Source of the DNA: Corallium rubrum
Taxonomy: Eukaryota; Cnidaria; Anthozoa; Scleralcyonacea; Coralliidae
Direction: 5' to 3'
NCBI GenBank assembly: GCA_964035015.1
Contig: OZ036006.1
Location: 12,288,816 to 12,352,815 of the forward strand
DNA length: 64,000 bases
Shown here: piece after piece, positions 1-11,784 of the stretch
How the letters are laid out: each line of letters starts with the position of its first letter
Numbering within the stretch: position 1 is the stretch's first letter
The notes under the pieces: model-generated
Seen by the model: the letters and a program-made list of their open reading frames with translations, nothing else
What the model was told of the DNA's origin: nothing
Database searches by the model: none
Position numbers and translations under genes: made by a program

Positions 1-1434
1 GAGTAATAACCCGAGCTGCATTATTTTGTAATTTTTGTAAGCGACTGGATAATTCTAGATTTAGGCCACTATTCCATACAACATCACAATAATCAAAATG
101 TGATTGAATCAGAGAATTATAAATTACAAGTAAAATTTTAAATGGGACATATTGATGAATTCGTTTCGAGCCGCCAATGGCGCTTGAAAGTTTCTTAGAC
201 AATACATCGATCTGTTTTGTCCAAGAAAGCTTTTCGTCAATATGTAAACCTAGTGATTTTGTAATTGAAACCCTGCGAATCAGTTTTTTGGCTAGGTAGA
301 ATTTTGGGCACTGCAATAAATTCGACAGCCTTTTCTCAGAGGCAATAATCATATACTCTGTTTTCGTTAGATTCACAGAAAGTTTATTAGCAATTAACCA
401 CTGATTAACGTTTTCCAAATCTTGGTTCACCTGATGCTCTAAATCGGAAATGGTCTCAGCCTTGAATGTTAGATTAGTATCATCAGCAAACATTCTTGGT
501 TTAGAATTATGCAACGATGATGGTAAATCATTAATATAAATAAGAAATAATAATGGTCCCAAAACAGTTCCCTGCGGAACTCCACAAGTTACAGTTCGGG
601 ACTTGATAAATTACCATCAACGTAGCATTGTTGTTGACGACCATTTAAATATGATTGGAAGAACTGCAATTCGGTATCACAAATACCATTCAGTTTTAAT
701 TTTTCAATCAATATTGCATGATTTACCGTATCAAACGCTTTTTTATGATCAAGAAATATAACTGCCGTTAAAAGGCTTTCGTCTAAATTGGTAAACCATT
801 CATTCGTAGCATCAATTAATGCAGTGACAGTAGAATGGTTACTTCTAAAACCCGATTGATATTTATTGAGTAAATTATGATATTTGAAATAAGCAGATAA
901 TTGATTATAAACTGCTCTCTCAAATATCTTAGCTACTATGCTAATTACCGAAATCGGTCTATAATTATTGGGGTCAGCTTTTTTATCCGATTTGTAAATC
1001 GGAATAACTTTGGAACATTTCCAGTCATGAGGGATGATTCCCGTTGCTAATGACTTATTGAAAATGACACATAATGAGCTGGCTATAACTGGAGCAGCTT
1101 CTTTCAATAATCTCATGGAAATGCCGTCCAAACCAGTAGCTTTTTTGACTGAAGAATTTTTAATAATGTTAAGAACATCGGAAATACTCACTTCAGTAAA
1201 CTTAAAAGTAGATTCAACTGTTTTATTTTGCTTCAAAAATTCCCGATTGTTTACATTGTTTTGTATATTAGGTAAGTTGGCAGCTAAATTAGGCCCAACA
1301 TTTGTAAAATGTTCATTAAAGCTTCGGAAATTTCAGATGGATTGGTAACAAGTTTATTATTAAATAGTAGCTCTTTAATTTCAGAGTAAGAGGTTTTACG
1401 TGAAAGAAGTTCGCTTATAATCTTCCAGGTTTTA
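1..1434 (-). pseudogene. LINE (jockey/CR1-like) reverse transcriptase, broken
   Basis: Minus-strand remnant of a non-LTR retrotransposon ORF2, running off the left edge. The main open piece lies at 589-1236 and carries the finger region (KKATGLDGIS, then YRPISVIS) and the first catalytic aspartate in FLDHKKAFDTVNH. The palm continues at 1-595 in another frame, where GVPQG, LLFLIYINDLP and the catalytic FADD (about 479-490) can be read. Two shifts break it: one near 596 after SSPEL, one near 1320 where the upstream frame SEISEAL passes to NEHFTNVGPN. The upstream end stops abruptly in a GGAA array at 1434. By family knowledge the enzyme primes reverse transcription of its own mRNA at a nicked target. 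The clade assignment (jockey/CR1/L2 group) is inferred from motif style only. It is not functional as it stands. Confidence 0.88.
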
Positions 1435-1772
1435 GGAAGGAAGGAAGGAAGGAAGGAAGGAAGGAAGGAAGGAAGGAAGGAAGGAAGGAAGGAAGGAAGG
1501 AAGGAAGGAAGGAAGGAAGGAAGGAAGGAAGGAAGGAAGGAAGGAAGGAAGGAAGGAAGGAAGGAAGGAAAGGAAGGAAGGAAGGAAGGATGGAAGGAAG
1601 GAAGGAAGGAAGGAAGGAAGGAAGGAAGGAAGGAAGGAAGGAAGGAAGGAAGGAAGGAAGGAAAGGAAGGAACCAAGCAACGAACGAACGAACGAACGAA
1701 CGAACGAACGAACGAACGAACGAACGAACGAACGAACGAACGAACGAACGAACGAACGAACGAACGAACGAA
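1434..1772. repeat. (GGAA)n then (CGAA)n microsatellite
   Basis: About 240 bp of nearly pure GGAA followed, from about 1680, by about 92 bp of pure CGAA. It is stop-free, so it produces long false reading frames on both strands. It marks the left boundary of the duplicated block A, and a GGAA/GGAG/CGAA array sits at the matching place of block B (48766-49360). Confidence 0.97.
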
Positions 1773-1978
1773 AATGTTTACCACAGCGAAGAAAACACAT
1801 AATTGTGGTTTCCTTACGAGATAGCTGCTGAAGGCAGCTAGCTGGTTAGACCGCATTATATATTCTGGGCGTGCGTCCGGAATCAGTAGTCAAAGGTACC
1901 CTTGGAAGCACTAGTATTGCGGTTTTTTATTGATTCGACGTCAAAGTACGTTCGGTATCAATAGTAATGCTTCTTTTT

Positions 1979-2365
1979 GAAGGGAGGACTGGGTGAAGGA
2001 CTGGGTGGCTAATCATCCTTACTTGCAGCCAGCGGCTGAATTGCGAAGGACGCAGATCAACGTGGCCGTGTCTAGGCATATCAAAGGCGCTTCAAGCTGC
2101 CGCCAACGACACAGTTCAGACCACGGATCACAGCTAAGATGTTAGGTGTCGATTTTATGGAGGGAGGAAAACCGGAGAACCCGGCGAAAAACCTTCGAAG
2201 CACAGGAGAGATCAACTACAACTCTACTCACATGAGCCTAAGCCCGACAACGAGGTCATTCCCAAGCGGTCACCCATCCAAGTACTAACCCTGTCTAACC
2301 GGGCTTAACTTTTTGGTGAGAGGCAGCGCGCTAACAGCACACGCCACCCGTGCTCCCGATTTTAG
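1979..2365 (-). mobile_element. 5S rRNA-derived SINE
   Basis: Read on the minus strand, about 2240-2330 resembles the 3' half of eukaryotic 5S rRNA: TTAGTACTTGGATGGGTGAC is followed by CGCTTGGGAAT. The body then runs into a segment ending near GGTTCTCCGGTTTTCCTCCC, a style I recall from animal SINEs (memory, not checked). Copy B has no insert here (the host runs straight through at about 49590), which supports a discrete insertion. A 5S-type internal pol III promoter is likely by family. Confidence 0.75.
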
Positions 2366-2814
2366 CGACTTTTTATGTGATTTTTGGACGCCAAAGCGCA
2401 ACCGAAAGTAAATTGGCTCTTTTTTTTTGGTGGCTTTTTGACGACATCAGAAGTCATGACAGTCGACGCCGTAGATATTATATGGAACGTCAGCAAGTAT
2501 TAAAATACAATTTTTTACATTATATCTAACATCTTTTCTAGTAAATTAAAGCGCTTCACAGATGACAAATTTTGGAAAAAAGAAATAGACAGGGCACCAC
2601 GCTTTAGCACTGTGTCTGGTTTTGTTTTAGAAATTAAGAGGTTTGGAAACTAGTCCGCTACTATGGCGACAATAACACTTGAAGGATGTTGTAGAGTTTG
2701 GTGGTCTGTATCCACATGTAAAATTTCAAGAGATTTTGTTGGTTAATTTCGAGGATATGTTCAACTTAAAGTCTTATCGCAATGTTGTTAGCCTGCATAG
2801 ACGTCGTCACCAGA

Positions 2815-2995
2815 CCCCAAATAACGTACGTCATCACTAGCTCGTTTACATATGACAAAGCAGATACCAAATAACGTACGCGATCACTAGCTTATTTGCA
2901 TATGACAAAACAGATCCCAAATAACGTACGTCATCACTAGCTTATTTGCATATGACAAAACAGACCCCAAATAACGTACGTCATCACCCAAGTAA
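2815..2995. repeat. 50-bp minisatellite, about 4 copies
   Basis: The core AATAACGTACGTCATCAC recurs at 2820, 2870, 2920 and 2970, a 50-bp period; each unit also holds GCTTATTTGCATATGACAAA. The orthologous site in copy B (49940-50445) holds about ten units, so the array changed size after duplication. Confidence 0.93.
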
Positions 2996-3252
2996 CTCAA
3001 GAACGAAAACCCATATTGAAAAAATAGGCACGCCTAGACGTGCACGTATCTACTGCGTTAATGCCTATTTGTGACAAAATTGATGGAATTGTATACTTGT
3101 AACAACTTTGTATTCTATCGATCTAAAGCTGAACAAGATTTTTGACAAAATTGTCTATGCTCACAGGCCATGCTGTGTTTTAACTTTAAAAGAAGAACTC
3201 AGAGTAAAGCCATCAAGGCACAGGAATCTAAGCACTAACAACTCTACGTATA

Positions 3253-3590
3253 TCGGAGAAATGAGTAATGAGTAATGATTTATTGAACGTCGTAAGCACA
3301 GGATGTGGTCGCCCAATCATCCGGGCCAGAGGCTCATGTTAAAATTACACGACATAAGCTAAGACCTAAGTGTTGATTTTACCGAGGGAGGAAAACCGCA
3401 GAACCCTGCGAAAAACCCTCGAAGCACAGGAGAGACCAACTAAACTCTACTCACATGAGATTCAAGTTCGAGAACGGGGCTAGTCCCATACGGTCACCCA
3501 TCCAAGTACTAACTCCGTCCAACTGGGCTTAACTACAGCGGTGAGAGGCAGCACCCTAACAGCGCATGCCACCCGTGCTACCCGATCTGG
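3253..3590 (-). mobile_element. 5S rRNA-derived SINE, second copy
   Basis: Same family and orientation as 1979-2365: the 5S-like core lies at about 3485-3530 and the CTCCCTCGG-type body at about 3380-3420. The minus-strand 3' tail is an ATTACTC-type short repeat (about 3260-3280). Copy B has no insert at the equivalent place (about 51990). Confidence 0.75.
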
Positions 3591-3659
3591 CATGAGTTCC
3601 AAGTCCAGACAGGTGGCCCCCAATCAAATACTACCTCAATCCACTGAATTGGGCCTTAC

Positions 3660-3882
3660 CACAGAATAAAGACTATACAGAAGGGCCACTTAGCGGTACA
3701 ACGTGTCCTCGTATTTTTATGCAAAAATATGCAGTTTACTGGCTAGGACAGCCAGTTCAGCGTGCTTATTGGCCAGAACATGCAGTTTACTGGCTGAGCA
3801 ACATGCGTAATGAGACATGGGCGGAGACAAAAACTTCAAAGCTTCCGACCCGAGTGGCCCTTCTGTATAGTCTTTATTCTGT
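3660..3882. mobile_element. hAT-type MITE, about 223 bp
   Basis: Ends are inverted repeats starting CACAGAATAAAGACTATACA, 30 bp long. The flanks read GGCCTTAC on both sides if one terminal G was lost, an 8-bp target duplication as expected for hAT. Copy B carries the uninterrupted site (about 52063). A near-identical second copy lies at 31912-32135. The short inner open frame (YAVYWLGQPVQRAYW) is shared only because the DNA is shared; I do not call it a gene. Confidence 0.9.
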
Positions 3883-3883
3883 G

Positions 3884-5644
3884 GCCTTACTCTGGTCCTC
3901 AGTTGTGAGAGGCAGTGCTCTAATTATAGTCCTAAAATATGCAGTAAAGCTTTAAGTTTAAGTAGGCCAATCAAATTAAGCGAGTTGAAAATTTCACCTT
4001 TTCCCCATGTAATCGGCTTTTTGCCGAGTAGGCCCAACAAAGCGGGCTGAAAAACTGTTTGACTCGATCTGCCGCGCGTTTGTTTACTTGATTGTATGAA
4101 TAAATATAGCTGAAATTAAATAGAGCTTCATGTCTATGCTTTTCGAGACATAACGAAGACTTACTAGTAATTAGTCTTCGTGAAGACGCTTTCGCTCATG
4201 CGTTTTAGCCAAGACAATAACAATCTTTTTATTAACGATCGTTACAAAAATAACAGTGTAATAAAACTGCAGTAAAACTAACTTCGCCCAAATGAAGCAA
4301 CATTTGCTTGAAAATTGTGAATTTCGGGTAACCGGGCCAACACGCCCCAACCAGAAATTTTTGCTGTCGTGATTCGGGAAAGGAAATAAGGAGCCAGACT
4401 GAAGATTAACCTTAACCGGGCTAGCCCACTTTATATATAAAACGCATGTTGTTTTAACATTTCGATTACATGGCAAGCGGGCTAGCCCGGTTTGCCGGGA
4501 CAAAAATGTCCATGTAATCGTTTTTATCCCGGCAAACCGGGCTGAAAAAACTGTTGAACTCGCTTCGATACGCGTTCGTTTGCTTGACAGTGTGAATAAA
4601 TAGTGCTGAAAGGAACTGAGATGGAACATCAAAACTTTGTTCGTGTGTTTCATCAGCATAGCGAAGATGTAATAAATTAATTAGTTTTCGTGAAGACGCT
4701 TTCGTGGCTAAGACTAGCCTATATCGATCTTTTTATTAACGATGGACTTACAAAATAAATACTAGACTACTTAGTGTAAAACTGAAGTAAAACTAACGTA
4801 ACTTTGCCCTTATTTACGGCGAATTTCGGCCTGAAAACATCCCTGTAATCGCCCATAAATAACGAAGACGTTTGTCGGGATTGGATCAAGCTAACCCAAC
4901 TTGTCGAGATACGAGAAGGGTAGCAATTAAAGTACATATAACGCCAATTTTTTATCATCTAAATAAGTTCTACCTTTGGCAAGTAGTTGAACAATGGAAT
5001 TTTTGTTTTCAAAACGGTGTTGAGACGACGCCAAAGTAGATATCATTATCTATACAATATTTATTTGCAGGAGTGACATGACCCAATTCTTCCATTAATG
5101 GTGTGTTTGAACAACATGTTCCATGTTGTATGAGTTTTTTCACAAAAATTCTCAGGCAGTTCATTTTGCCAAAAAGAGAAAGAAAGCCAAATGCCTACAT
5201 AGATGTCATCTCATTACCATGCTGAAATGCGAATCGCCAAAAAACATTGAAGGATAGCTCCAATCAAAAAAAGATTTCACTGAACAACTGTTTGCTCTAT
5301 GTAGAACGTATTAAGATGACAAAAATTTGGGTTTATATGCACTTTGAATATCGAGCGGGATTCGGGAATTTAAGGTGCTGTTTCCTTGCGATTTTTCTTG
5401 TAACTTGCAAGAAATGTACCCATGCGGAAAAAAAACTCGCAAGTTGCAGGAAGAGCAACTGTGAACTTTGTTGCAAGTTGAAGCAAAAAGTAGAACCCAT
5501 CCAACTTTTCTTGCAACTTGCAACACGGCAAAAATAACAAAATCGCAAGTTGCAACAGCGCGATTGTTTTGCAACCTTCAACATTCAGGCTATTTCAGTT
5601 GCAAGAAAAATCGCATCGTGTAATAGTAACATCGTGTAAAAATC
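3884..5644. other. No gene seen; duplicated block with pairing-rich motifs
   Basis: About 1.75 kb without a supported gene, matched in copy B (52060-52380 and 53640-55090). It contains several short inverted motifs of the type AACCGGGCTAGCCCG (near 4330, 4420, 4490 and 4540) and pairs such as CTTGCAACTTGCAA. These look like decayed small inverted-repeat elements. Confidence 0.6.
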
Positions 5645-6835
5645 GCACCGAAAGTAAAGCCTCCCCGAAAGTAATGGCTCCCCGCAGAATTAACGGCTCT
5701 CCGAAAGTAATGGCTCCCCGCAGAATTAACGACTCTCCGAAAGTAATGGCTCCCCGCAGAATTAACGGCTCTCCGAAAGTAATGGCTTCCCGCAGAATTA
5801 ACGGCTCTCCGAAAGTAACGGCTACCCAAATATAACGCCCCCCCCCCCGAAAGTAACAGCTACGAAAGTAACGCGTCCCCGAATATAACGGCTCTTCGAA
5901 AGTAATGACTCCCAAAAAGTAACGACTCTCCGAAAGTAACGGCTACCCAAAAGTAACGGCTCTCCAAAAGTAACAGCTCTCCGAAGGTAACGGCCACCCA
6001 AAAGCAACGGCTCCCCGAAAGTAACGACTCTCCGAAAGTAACGACTTTCCAAAAGCAACGGCTCTCCGAAAGTAACGGCTCTCCAAAAGTAACGGCTCTC
6101 CGAAAGTAACGGCTCCCCAAATATAACGCCCCCTCCCGAAAGTAACAGCTACGAAAGTAACGCGTCCCCGAATATAACGGCTCTCCAAAAGTAACGGCTC
6201 TCCGAAAGTAACGACTCTCCAAAAGTAACGGCTCTCCGAAAGTAACGACTCTCCAAAAGTAACGACTCTCCAAAAGTAACGACTCTCCAAAAGTAACGGC
6301 TCTCCGAAAGTAACGACTCTCCAAAAGTAACGACTCTCCGAAAGTAACGACTCTCCAAAAGTAACGGCTCTCCGAAAGTAACGACTCTCCAAAAGTAACG
6401 GCTCTCCGAAAGTAACGGCTCTCCAAAAGTAATGGCTCCCCGAAAATAACGGCTCTCCGAAAGTAACGGCCACCCAAATGTAACGGCTCTCCGAAAGTAA
6501 CGACTCCCGAAAGTAACGACTCTCCGAAAGTAACGGCTCTCCGAAGTAACGACTCTCCGAAAGTAACGACTCTCCGAAAGTAACGACTCTCCGAAAGTAA
6601 CGACTCTCCGAAAGTAACGGCTCCCCGAAAGTAACGGCCACCCAAAAGTAACGGCTACTCAGAGGTAACGGCTATCCAAAAGTAACGGCCACCCGAAAGT
6701 AACGGCTACTCAGAGGTAACGGCTATCCAAAAGTAACGGCTCCCCGAAAGTAACGGCTCCTCGAAAGTAACGGCTCCTCGAAAGTAACGGCTCCTCGAAA
6801 GTAACGGCTCCCCTAAAGTAACAGGCGCTGCTACT
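5645..6835. repeat. 17-bp minisatellite (AAAGTAACGGCTCTCCG)
   Basis: About 70 imperfect units of 17 bp with drift at the CTCTCC/CTACCC part and at GAAAG/CAAAAG. Because 17 is not a multiple of three and the minus strand lacks stops, every minus frame gives a 17-residue repeat (RYFRRAVTFGEPLLSES), producing frames up to 261 codons that are not genes. Matched by 55098-56515 in copy B. Confidence 0.96.
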
Positions 6836-7300
6836 TTGTGAACCACACAGTACACCAGAGCAAGCCAGATTCCGAGCAAAGCTTATTAGTATTAAACCCA
6901 AACTCCGGTGTGAAAAAAAATACTCATCATTACTCAATTGTTCCAAAATTAAAACCCTCACAAAAATATTTAATAGATCGTCCGCTACTCCACATTTCCA
7001 ACAGGATACATGAAAAAGAGCTCACAAGTTATAGTTCATGTAGAGTGGAGACAAGTTATGGAATTGTTATTCCAATGAATTTATTGAGGAACGCGGAAAC
7101 ATTGAATAGTTTCAATGTTTTCCTTACTGAAACTAGCCTGTAGTAATTACTTTTTCCCCAATTATTATTTTTTAATTAAATTTATTTCTATATGTATATT
7201 GTAAATCATTTTTATTGCTAGTATTTCTCTTATATAATCATTTTGTATTATTAGTTAATACAAACCCCTTCTAAACCAACATTGTTTTGTTGAAGGCACT
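6836..7300. other. Conserved non-satellite block, possible element tail
   Basis: Unique-looking sequence after the 17-bp satellite, matched by 56530-56998. In copy A an open frame of 101 codons exists (6838-7143, plus); in copy B the same region carries deletions that break it. It could be the 3' end of an old LINE, but I see no decisive motif. Confidence 0.45.
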
Positions 7301-7309
7301 AGAGGTGTG

Positions 7310-7730
7310 CGAATCCGATCCGAATCCGATCCGATCCGATCCGATCGGAACGGATTCGGATCGGATTCGGACTAAACTTTTATCGTATCGGATTTTGTTT
7401 CTTTTTTTCTGAGATCGGATCGAATCGGATTTTGCACTTTTTTACCCGCATCAGATTCACTTTTGTCATTGTTTTTGTCACAAGATTAACAAATTCACTA
7501 GTTGTATGCACGTTGCACAACATATGAAGGTTATTATTACATAAGATTATTATTGTATAGTAGTTTTCTTAAATTTATTTGTTCATTGGTTTTCTTTTCG
7601 GAACGTTTGCGCAACTATTGCAACATATATCTGGTGTTTTAATTTTTCCGGACCGGATCGGATCGGATCGGATCGGATTTGAGCAGCTGTTTTCGGTTCG
7701 GATCGGATCGGATCGGATCGGACTACGATT
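7310..7730. repeat. GGATC-rich pentanucleotide stretches, copy A only
   Basis: Two clusters of ATCGG/GATCC units (7315-7435 and 7648-7722) flank about 210 bp of AT-rich sequence. Copy B lacks this at the equivalent place (about 56998-57015), so it is an insertion in A or a loss in B. Confidence 0.75.
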
Positions 7731-7734
7731 TTTT

Positions 7735-7900
7735 AGCTACTTACCCACCCACCTACCTACTTACCCACCCACCTACCTACTTACCCACTCACCTACCTAC
7801 TTACCCACTCACCTACCTACTTACTTACCTACTTACCCATCTACCTACTTACCCACCTACCTACTTACCTACCCACTTACCCACCCACCCATACAAGGGC
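7735..7900. repeat. CCTAC/TTACCCA microsatellite
   Basis: Interleaved CCTA and CTTACCCA units. The equivalent array in copy B (57016-57520) is three times longer and has gained a CCGA block. Confidence 0.95.
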
Positions 7901-7965
7901 TAGCCCTTCCAGGAGGGCTTACATCTTCCATACAAACACACCTTGAGTCCGCTTTGCCGATACAT

Positions 7966-8727
7966 TAGGGATTTTAAGAAAACACAACGACTACGACTAC
8001 AGCAACGTGTTTCAACAATAGAATTTTATGTCATATACAAAGAACTTTTGCAAATGACGGTCCCCAGAGTAATTTTCATGCCGTCGTGACTCTGTTGACA
8101 ACGTAGAAAAAGCATTTTTACGTTGTAAAGACAACGTGGAACCTGAATCACTACAGAAGCCTGGGAAAGCTTAACCTTACTCTCGCGACTAGCATAGATT
8201 GAACAAGTGTATCGCTTCAAGAATTTAAGAACAAGGCAAGTCCGTGCGATAATGTATCTTGAAATTTGAATGTATAAATACACCACCATTTAATATCAGT
8301 GTTAAACTTTCTACCGTAGCCGTAGTCCGTTGCCGTGAATAGGGACTTTAAGAAAACACAACGACTTCGACTACGGCAACGTGTTTGAACAATAGAATTT
8401 TATGTCATATACAAAGAGCTTTTGCAAATGACGGTCCCAAGAGTAATTTTCATGCCGTCGTGACTCTGTTGACAGCGTAGAAAAAGCATTTTTATGTTGT
8501 AAAGACAACGCGGAACCTGAATCACTACAGAAGCCTTGGGAAAGCTTAACCTTACTCTCGCGACTAACATAGATTGAACAAGTGTATCTCTTCAAGAATT
8601 TAAAAACAAGGCGAGTCCGTGCGATAATGTATCTTGAAATTTGAATGTATAAATACACCACCATTTAATATCACTGTTAAACTTTCTACCGTAGCCGTAG
8701 TCCGTTGTCTGAATCTTAAAGTCCCTA
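7966..8727. mobile_element. MITE dimer, two direct units
   Basis: Outer ends are inverted: TAGGGATTTTAAGA on the left, the complement of TAGGGACTTTAAGA on the right. Inside are two direct units of about 375 bp (7966-8339 and 8340-8727) that share the middle terminus, each ending in CCGTAGCCGTAGTCCGTTG. Not present in copy B. No transposase is encoded. Confidence 0.8.
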
Positions 8728-9221
8728 TTCTTAAGGCTACCGCAGGTAGACGGGTCTAGGTTTCGGTTCTGTTATTATTTTTTTTTGCGTCGCGAGCGTT
8801 AGTCTCCCGGCCGCGCGATGGCGATTTCATGGCCACGTTGTTTCTTGAACGAAGCTTTTCTTGCCATTTTATCGATGTTTTTGAATATTTCCACGACATT
8901 TCTTGGCACACTATACAGCAGTCGTCTCAAACAAAGATGTCAGAGTAGTGGGACTGTCATCGAATCAAGGTGTATTAAAAATAATCGGAGACTTTAAACT
9001 GAAGGAGTGAAGGACGTCAGAGAACAGTCATGTTTAATTAATTGCGAAACCGAGGTTTGGCCGAGTTGTCTCCAGATGATCAGTGGTTGTCTCTTTTGAA
9101 CGAAGTTTTTATTGCCATTTTATGGATGTTTTTGAATATTCACAAGACATTTCACTGTTTCTCAGTTGTTTACTTGTTTGAATAGCTTTGCAAGTGACCG
9201 AGTTATAGTTGATCTACAAGT
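8728..9221. other. No gene; copy-A-specific sequence with a direct repeat
   Basis: Contains a direct repeat of about 66 bp (8837-8903 and 9085-9151; shared core TTGCCATTTTATGGATGTTT or one mismatch). Not found in copy B, which holds different DNA between 57590 and 58530. Confidence 0.6.
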
Positions 9222-9340
9222 AGCTCACAAGTTCTGCTTGTTTCATGCACACTTCATTTTAAAAACAATGAGATTTTGTCTTGCTAGAAGTGAACTAATA
9301 TTAAAATTACGCAGTTAGTACAACAAGCCAGTCAGCCCGG

Positions 9341-10517
9341 TGTAACAGGACCAGATGCCCCCCCTTCAGAATGCCTCCCCGGGCATCTGGTGCTAGGACC
9401 AGTTGCCCCCCTTCAGGACCAGATGTCCCCCTTGTGAAATCCTTTAAAATACTTCTTAAACCAAGTTCGAAATGTACTGAAACTTGTTTTGAAACTAACA
9501 ATAAAACTCTTAGATGATTAAATGAGTTCGCAAGCGTTCGGTAGACGTTGAAATGTCTTCCAAAGTGCCATCAGGAAATGTTAATCGTGGTCGGCAATGA
9601 TTAATGTATTTGTTTTTCTAGTTTTGAAAACAGTGCTTCGGAGAAAAACCTGTACCGAAATAGTGCCTTTTTCAGAGTATGCCAGACCCAAAAACCGAGG
9701 TCTATTTCAACGCTTCGAAACATCAGCTCAATGATGTTACCATCAATAAAAAACAAAACTTGAACATCTGTTTAATAAATTAGAAATTCGGTATGACCAA
9801 TGACCGTGACCACTGACAAAATTGAAATTCTAATGTACTTCCGCGTGCTGGCTTTCGGACTTTCTCTTTCATTATTTTGACACCATAACTATCGAATAAC
9901 GTGGAATAGACTATTCCTATGAGACTATTCCACGTTATTTGATAGTTATAGTGTCAAAATAATGAAAGAGAAAGTCAGAAAGCCAGCACGCGGAAGTGCA
10001 TTAGAATTTCAATTTTGTCGGTTGGTCATGGTAATGGTCATGCCGAATTTCCAATTTATTAAATAGATGTTCAATTTTCGATTTTTATTGATTGTAACAT
10101 CGTTGAGCTGATGTTTCAAAGCGTTGAAATAGACCTCGGTTTTCGGGTCTGGCAAAATCTGAAAAAGGCACTATCAGCACGGGTTTTTCTCCGAAGCAAT
10201 GTTTCAAAAATAGAAAAACAACCATTAATCATTGCCGACCGCGATTACCATTTCAATGGCGCTTTGGGAGACATTTCAACGTCTATCGAACGCTTGCGAA
10301 CTCATTTAACCATCTAAGAGTTTTATTGTTAGTTTCGCAACAACTTTCAGTACATTTCGAACTTAGTTTAAGGAGTATTTTAAAAGATTTCACAAGGGGG
10401 GCATCTGGTCCTGAAGGGGGAAAACTGGTCCTAGCACCAGATGCCCGGGGAGGCATCTGGTCCTAGTACCAGATGCCCCGGGGGCATTCTGAAGGGGGGG
10501 CATCTGGTCCTGTTACA
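9341..10517. mobile_element. 1.18-kb palindromic transposon with CCGG target duplication
   Basis: Starts TGTAACAGGACCAGATG and ends in its complement. The two arms (about 570 bp each) are inverted copies around a short spacer at about 9915-9930. Flanks are CCGG at 9337-9340 and 10518-10521, and copy B holds the empty site with one CCGG (about 58648). TGT...ACA ends with a 4-bp duplication recall integrase-type Ginger transposons (from memory). No transposase is encoded. The arms contain a CCCCGGGG-type hairpin motif near each end. Confidence 0.9.
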
Positions 10518-10521
10518 CCGG

Positions 10522-11780
10522 CTTGGCGAGTTAGCCGTTCTCATTTAAACACGACTGAAAATCATTCTCACAAAAACGGACTAGCCTGGTTTGCATATCA
10601 GTAGTTGTACATGTAATTGTTGTAATCCAGTCGGCGACTATCGCCGATCAAGTCTTACAACTTTTAATGGAAACGCTTGTTGTAATTCAATCGGCGACAG
10701 ACGGCGACTGTTGTAGAACTTGAATCAGTTCAACGACTTCTACAACAATTACAACAGTCACCGATGCGACAACATCAATCGCCGACAGTCGGCGACTTTT
10801 TGCTAGATGTTTGCAACGTAAAACACACAATTATTTACAAAACTCGGGCAAATCCTTTCAAAAAAACCTCGATTTTATTAAACAAGTCTACTAAATGACT
10901 AGTTCGAAGACTTGAATGCCGTACGCCAACTGGAATGTTTGCAACTGTCGTCAAACGTTCACGAAACGTGAGAGTTACTGAACGTGTAAATAATGCTTGC
11001 TATATTGTTATATAAACTGTGAAAATGATCACAAAGTTTTAGTCATTCAATTTGTTTTTGAATATCAAACTTAGCTCATCTGAACTTTGTCAAAACCGAG
11101 AAGTCCTCAGTCTGAAAACCAATATACAAACAATATACAAACACTCCCTTAGATCACTTTCAGAGATTTCTATTAATTACATCCGCCCAGCTTACATATC
11201 ACCGCACAAACACACGACCACATGTGATGCAGGATTATTACTAAACTATTCCGACTATTTCACATATTTTGTCGGTTTGGTGGCAATTAGGAAGAGCTTT
11301 CGATAAGCATGAGATAAGAACGTTCTAGAATAACTGATTAGCAAAACATTCATGGGAAGGGAGATTTATTTTAAAAAAATAATTATTAATCCAAAAACAA
11401 ATAAAGGGCTTTACTTTTTTTGTTATACTGTTGCGTCAAAATTAATATCCAATTTTATTACAAGCAACAGCTTGCTGGAATTTCAATCATTACCCAGTTT
11501 CAAATGACCTCATGATTTTGCAGTTCAAAGAGATACGGTTCGGAGTCATTTAAGGAGGGCCAGTGAGATCCGAGATTCTCACAGTGCTACGATTCAGCGA
11601 AAATTGTATATCGATTCTACAGTGGCTAAAGGCTTTGTAATAATGAAACTACACAGGAAGGTTCCGGACTCGTGTAGACAATTTTGAAACCATTGTAAAC
11701 TTCAAACGGGTTCGTGTGAACGTAAAGATATTTTGTCGTTACCCTTTCGTACCAGTATCGCGTTTGACCAAATATAAGTA
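10522..11780. other. No gene seen; duplicated block with GGCGAC inverted motifs
   Basis: Matches 58650-61530 of copy B after removal of two B insertions. It holds several CGGCGAC/GTCGCCG inverted motifs (10630-10800), remnants of small inverted-repeat elements. The 84-codon frame at 11052-11306 is only partly kept in B (60817-60999) and is not supported as a gene. Confidence 0.6.
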
Positions 11781-11784
11781 GAGG

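Noticed and set aside
1284..1856. 190-codon frame with FVRS and SFLP repeats
   Set aside because: It is the GGAA/CGAA array read through into LINE sequence; tetranucleotides without stops are always open.
3719..3955. 78-codon frame shared with 31971-32183
   Set aside because: It lies inside two copies of a 224-bp MITE; sharing is explained by the element.
5860..6645. 261-codon minus frame RYFRRAVTFGEP
   Set aside because: Translation of the 17-bp satellite; equivalent frames exist in all three minus phases, so there is no coding signal.
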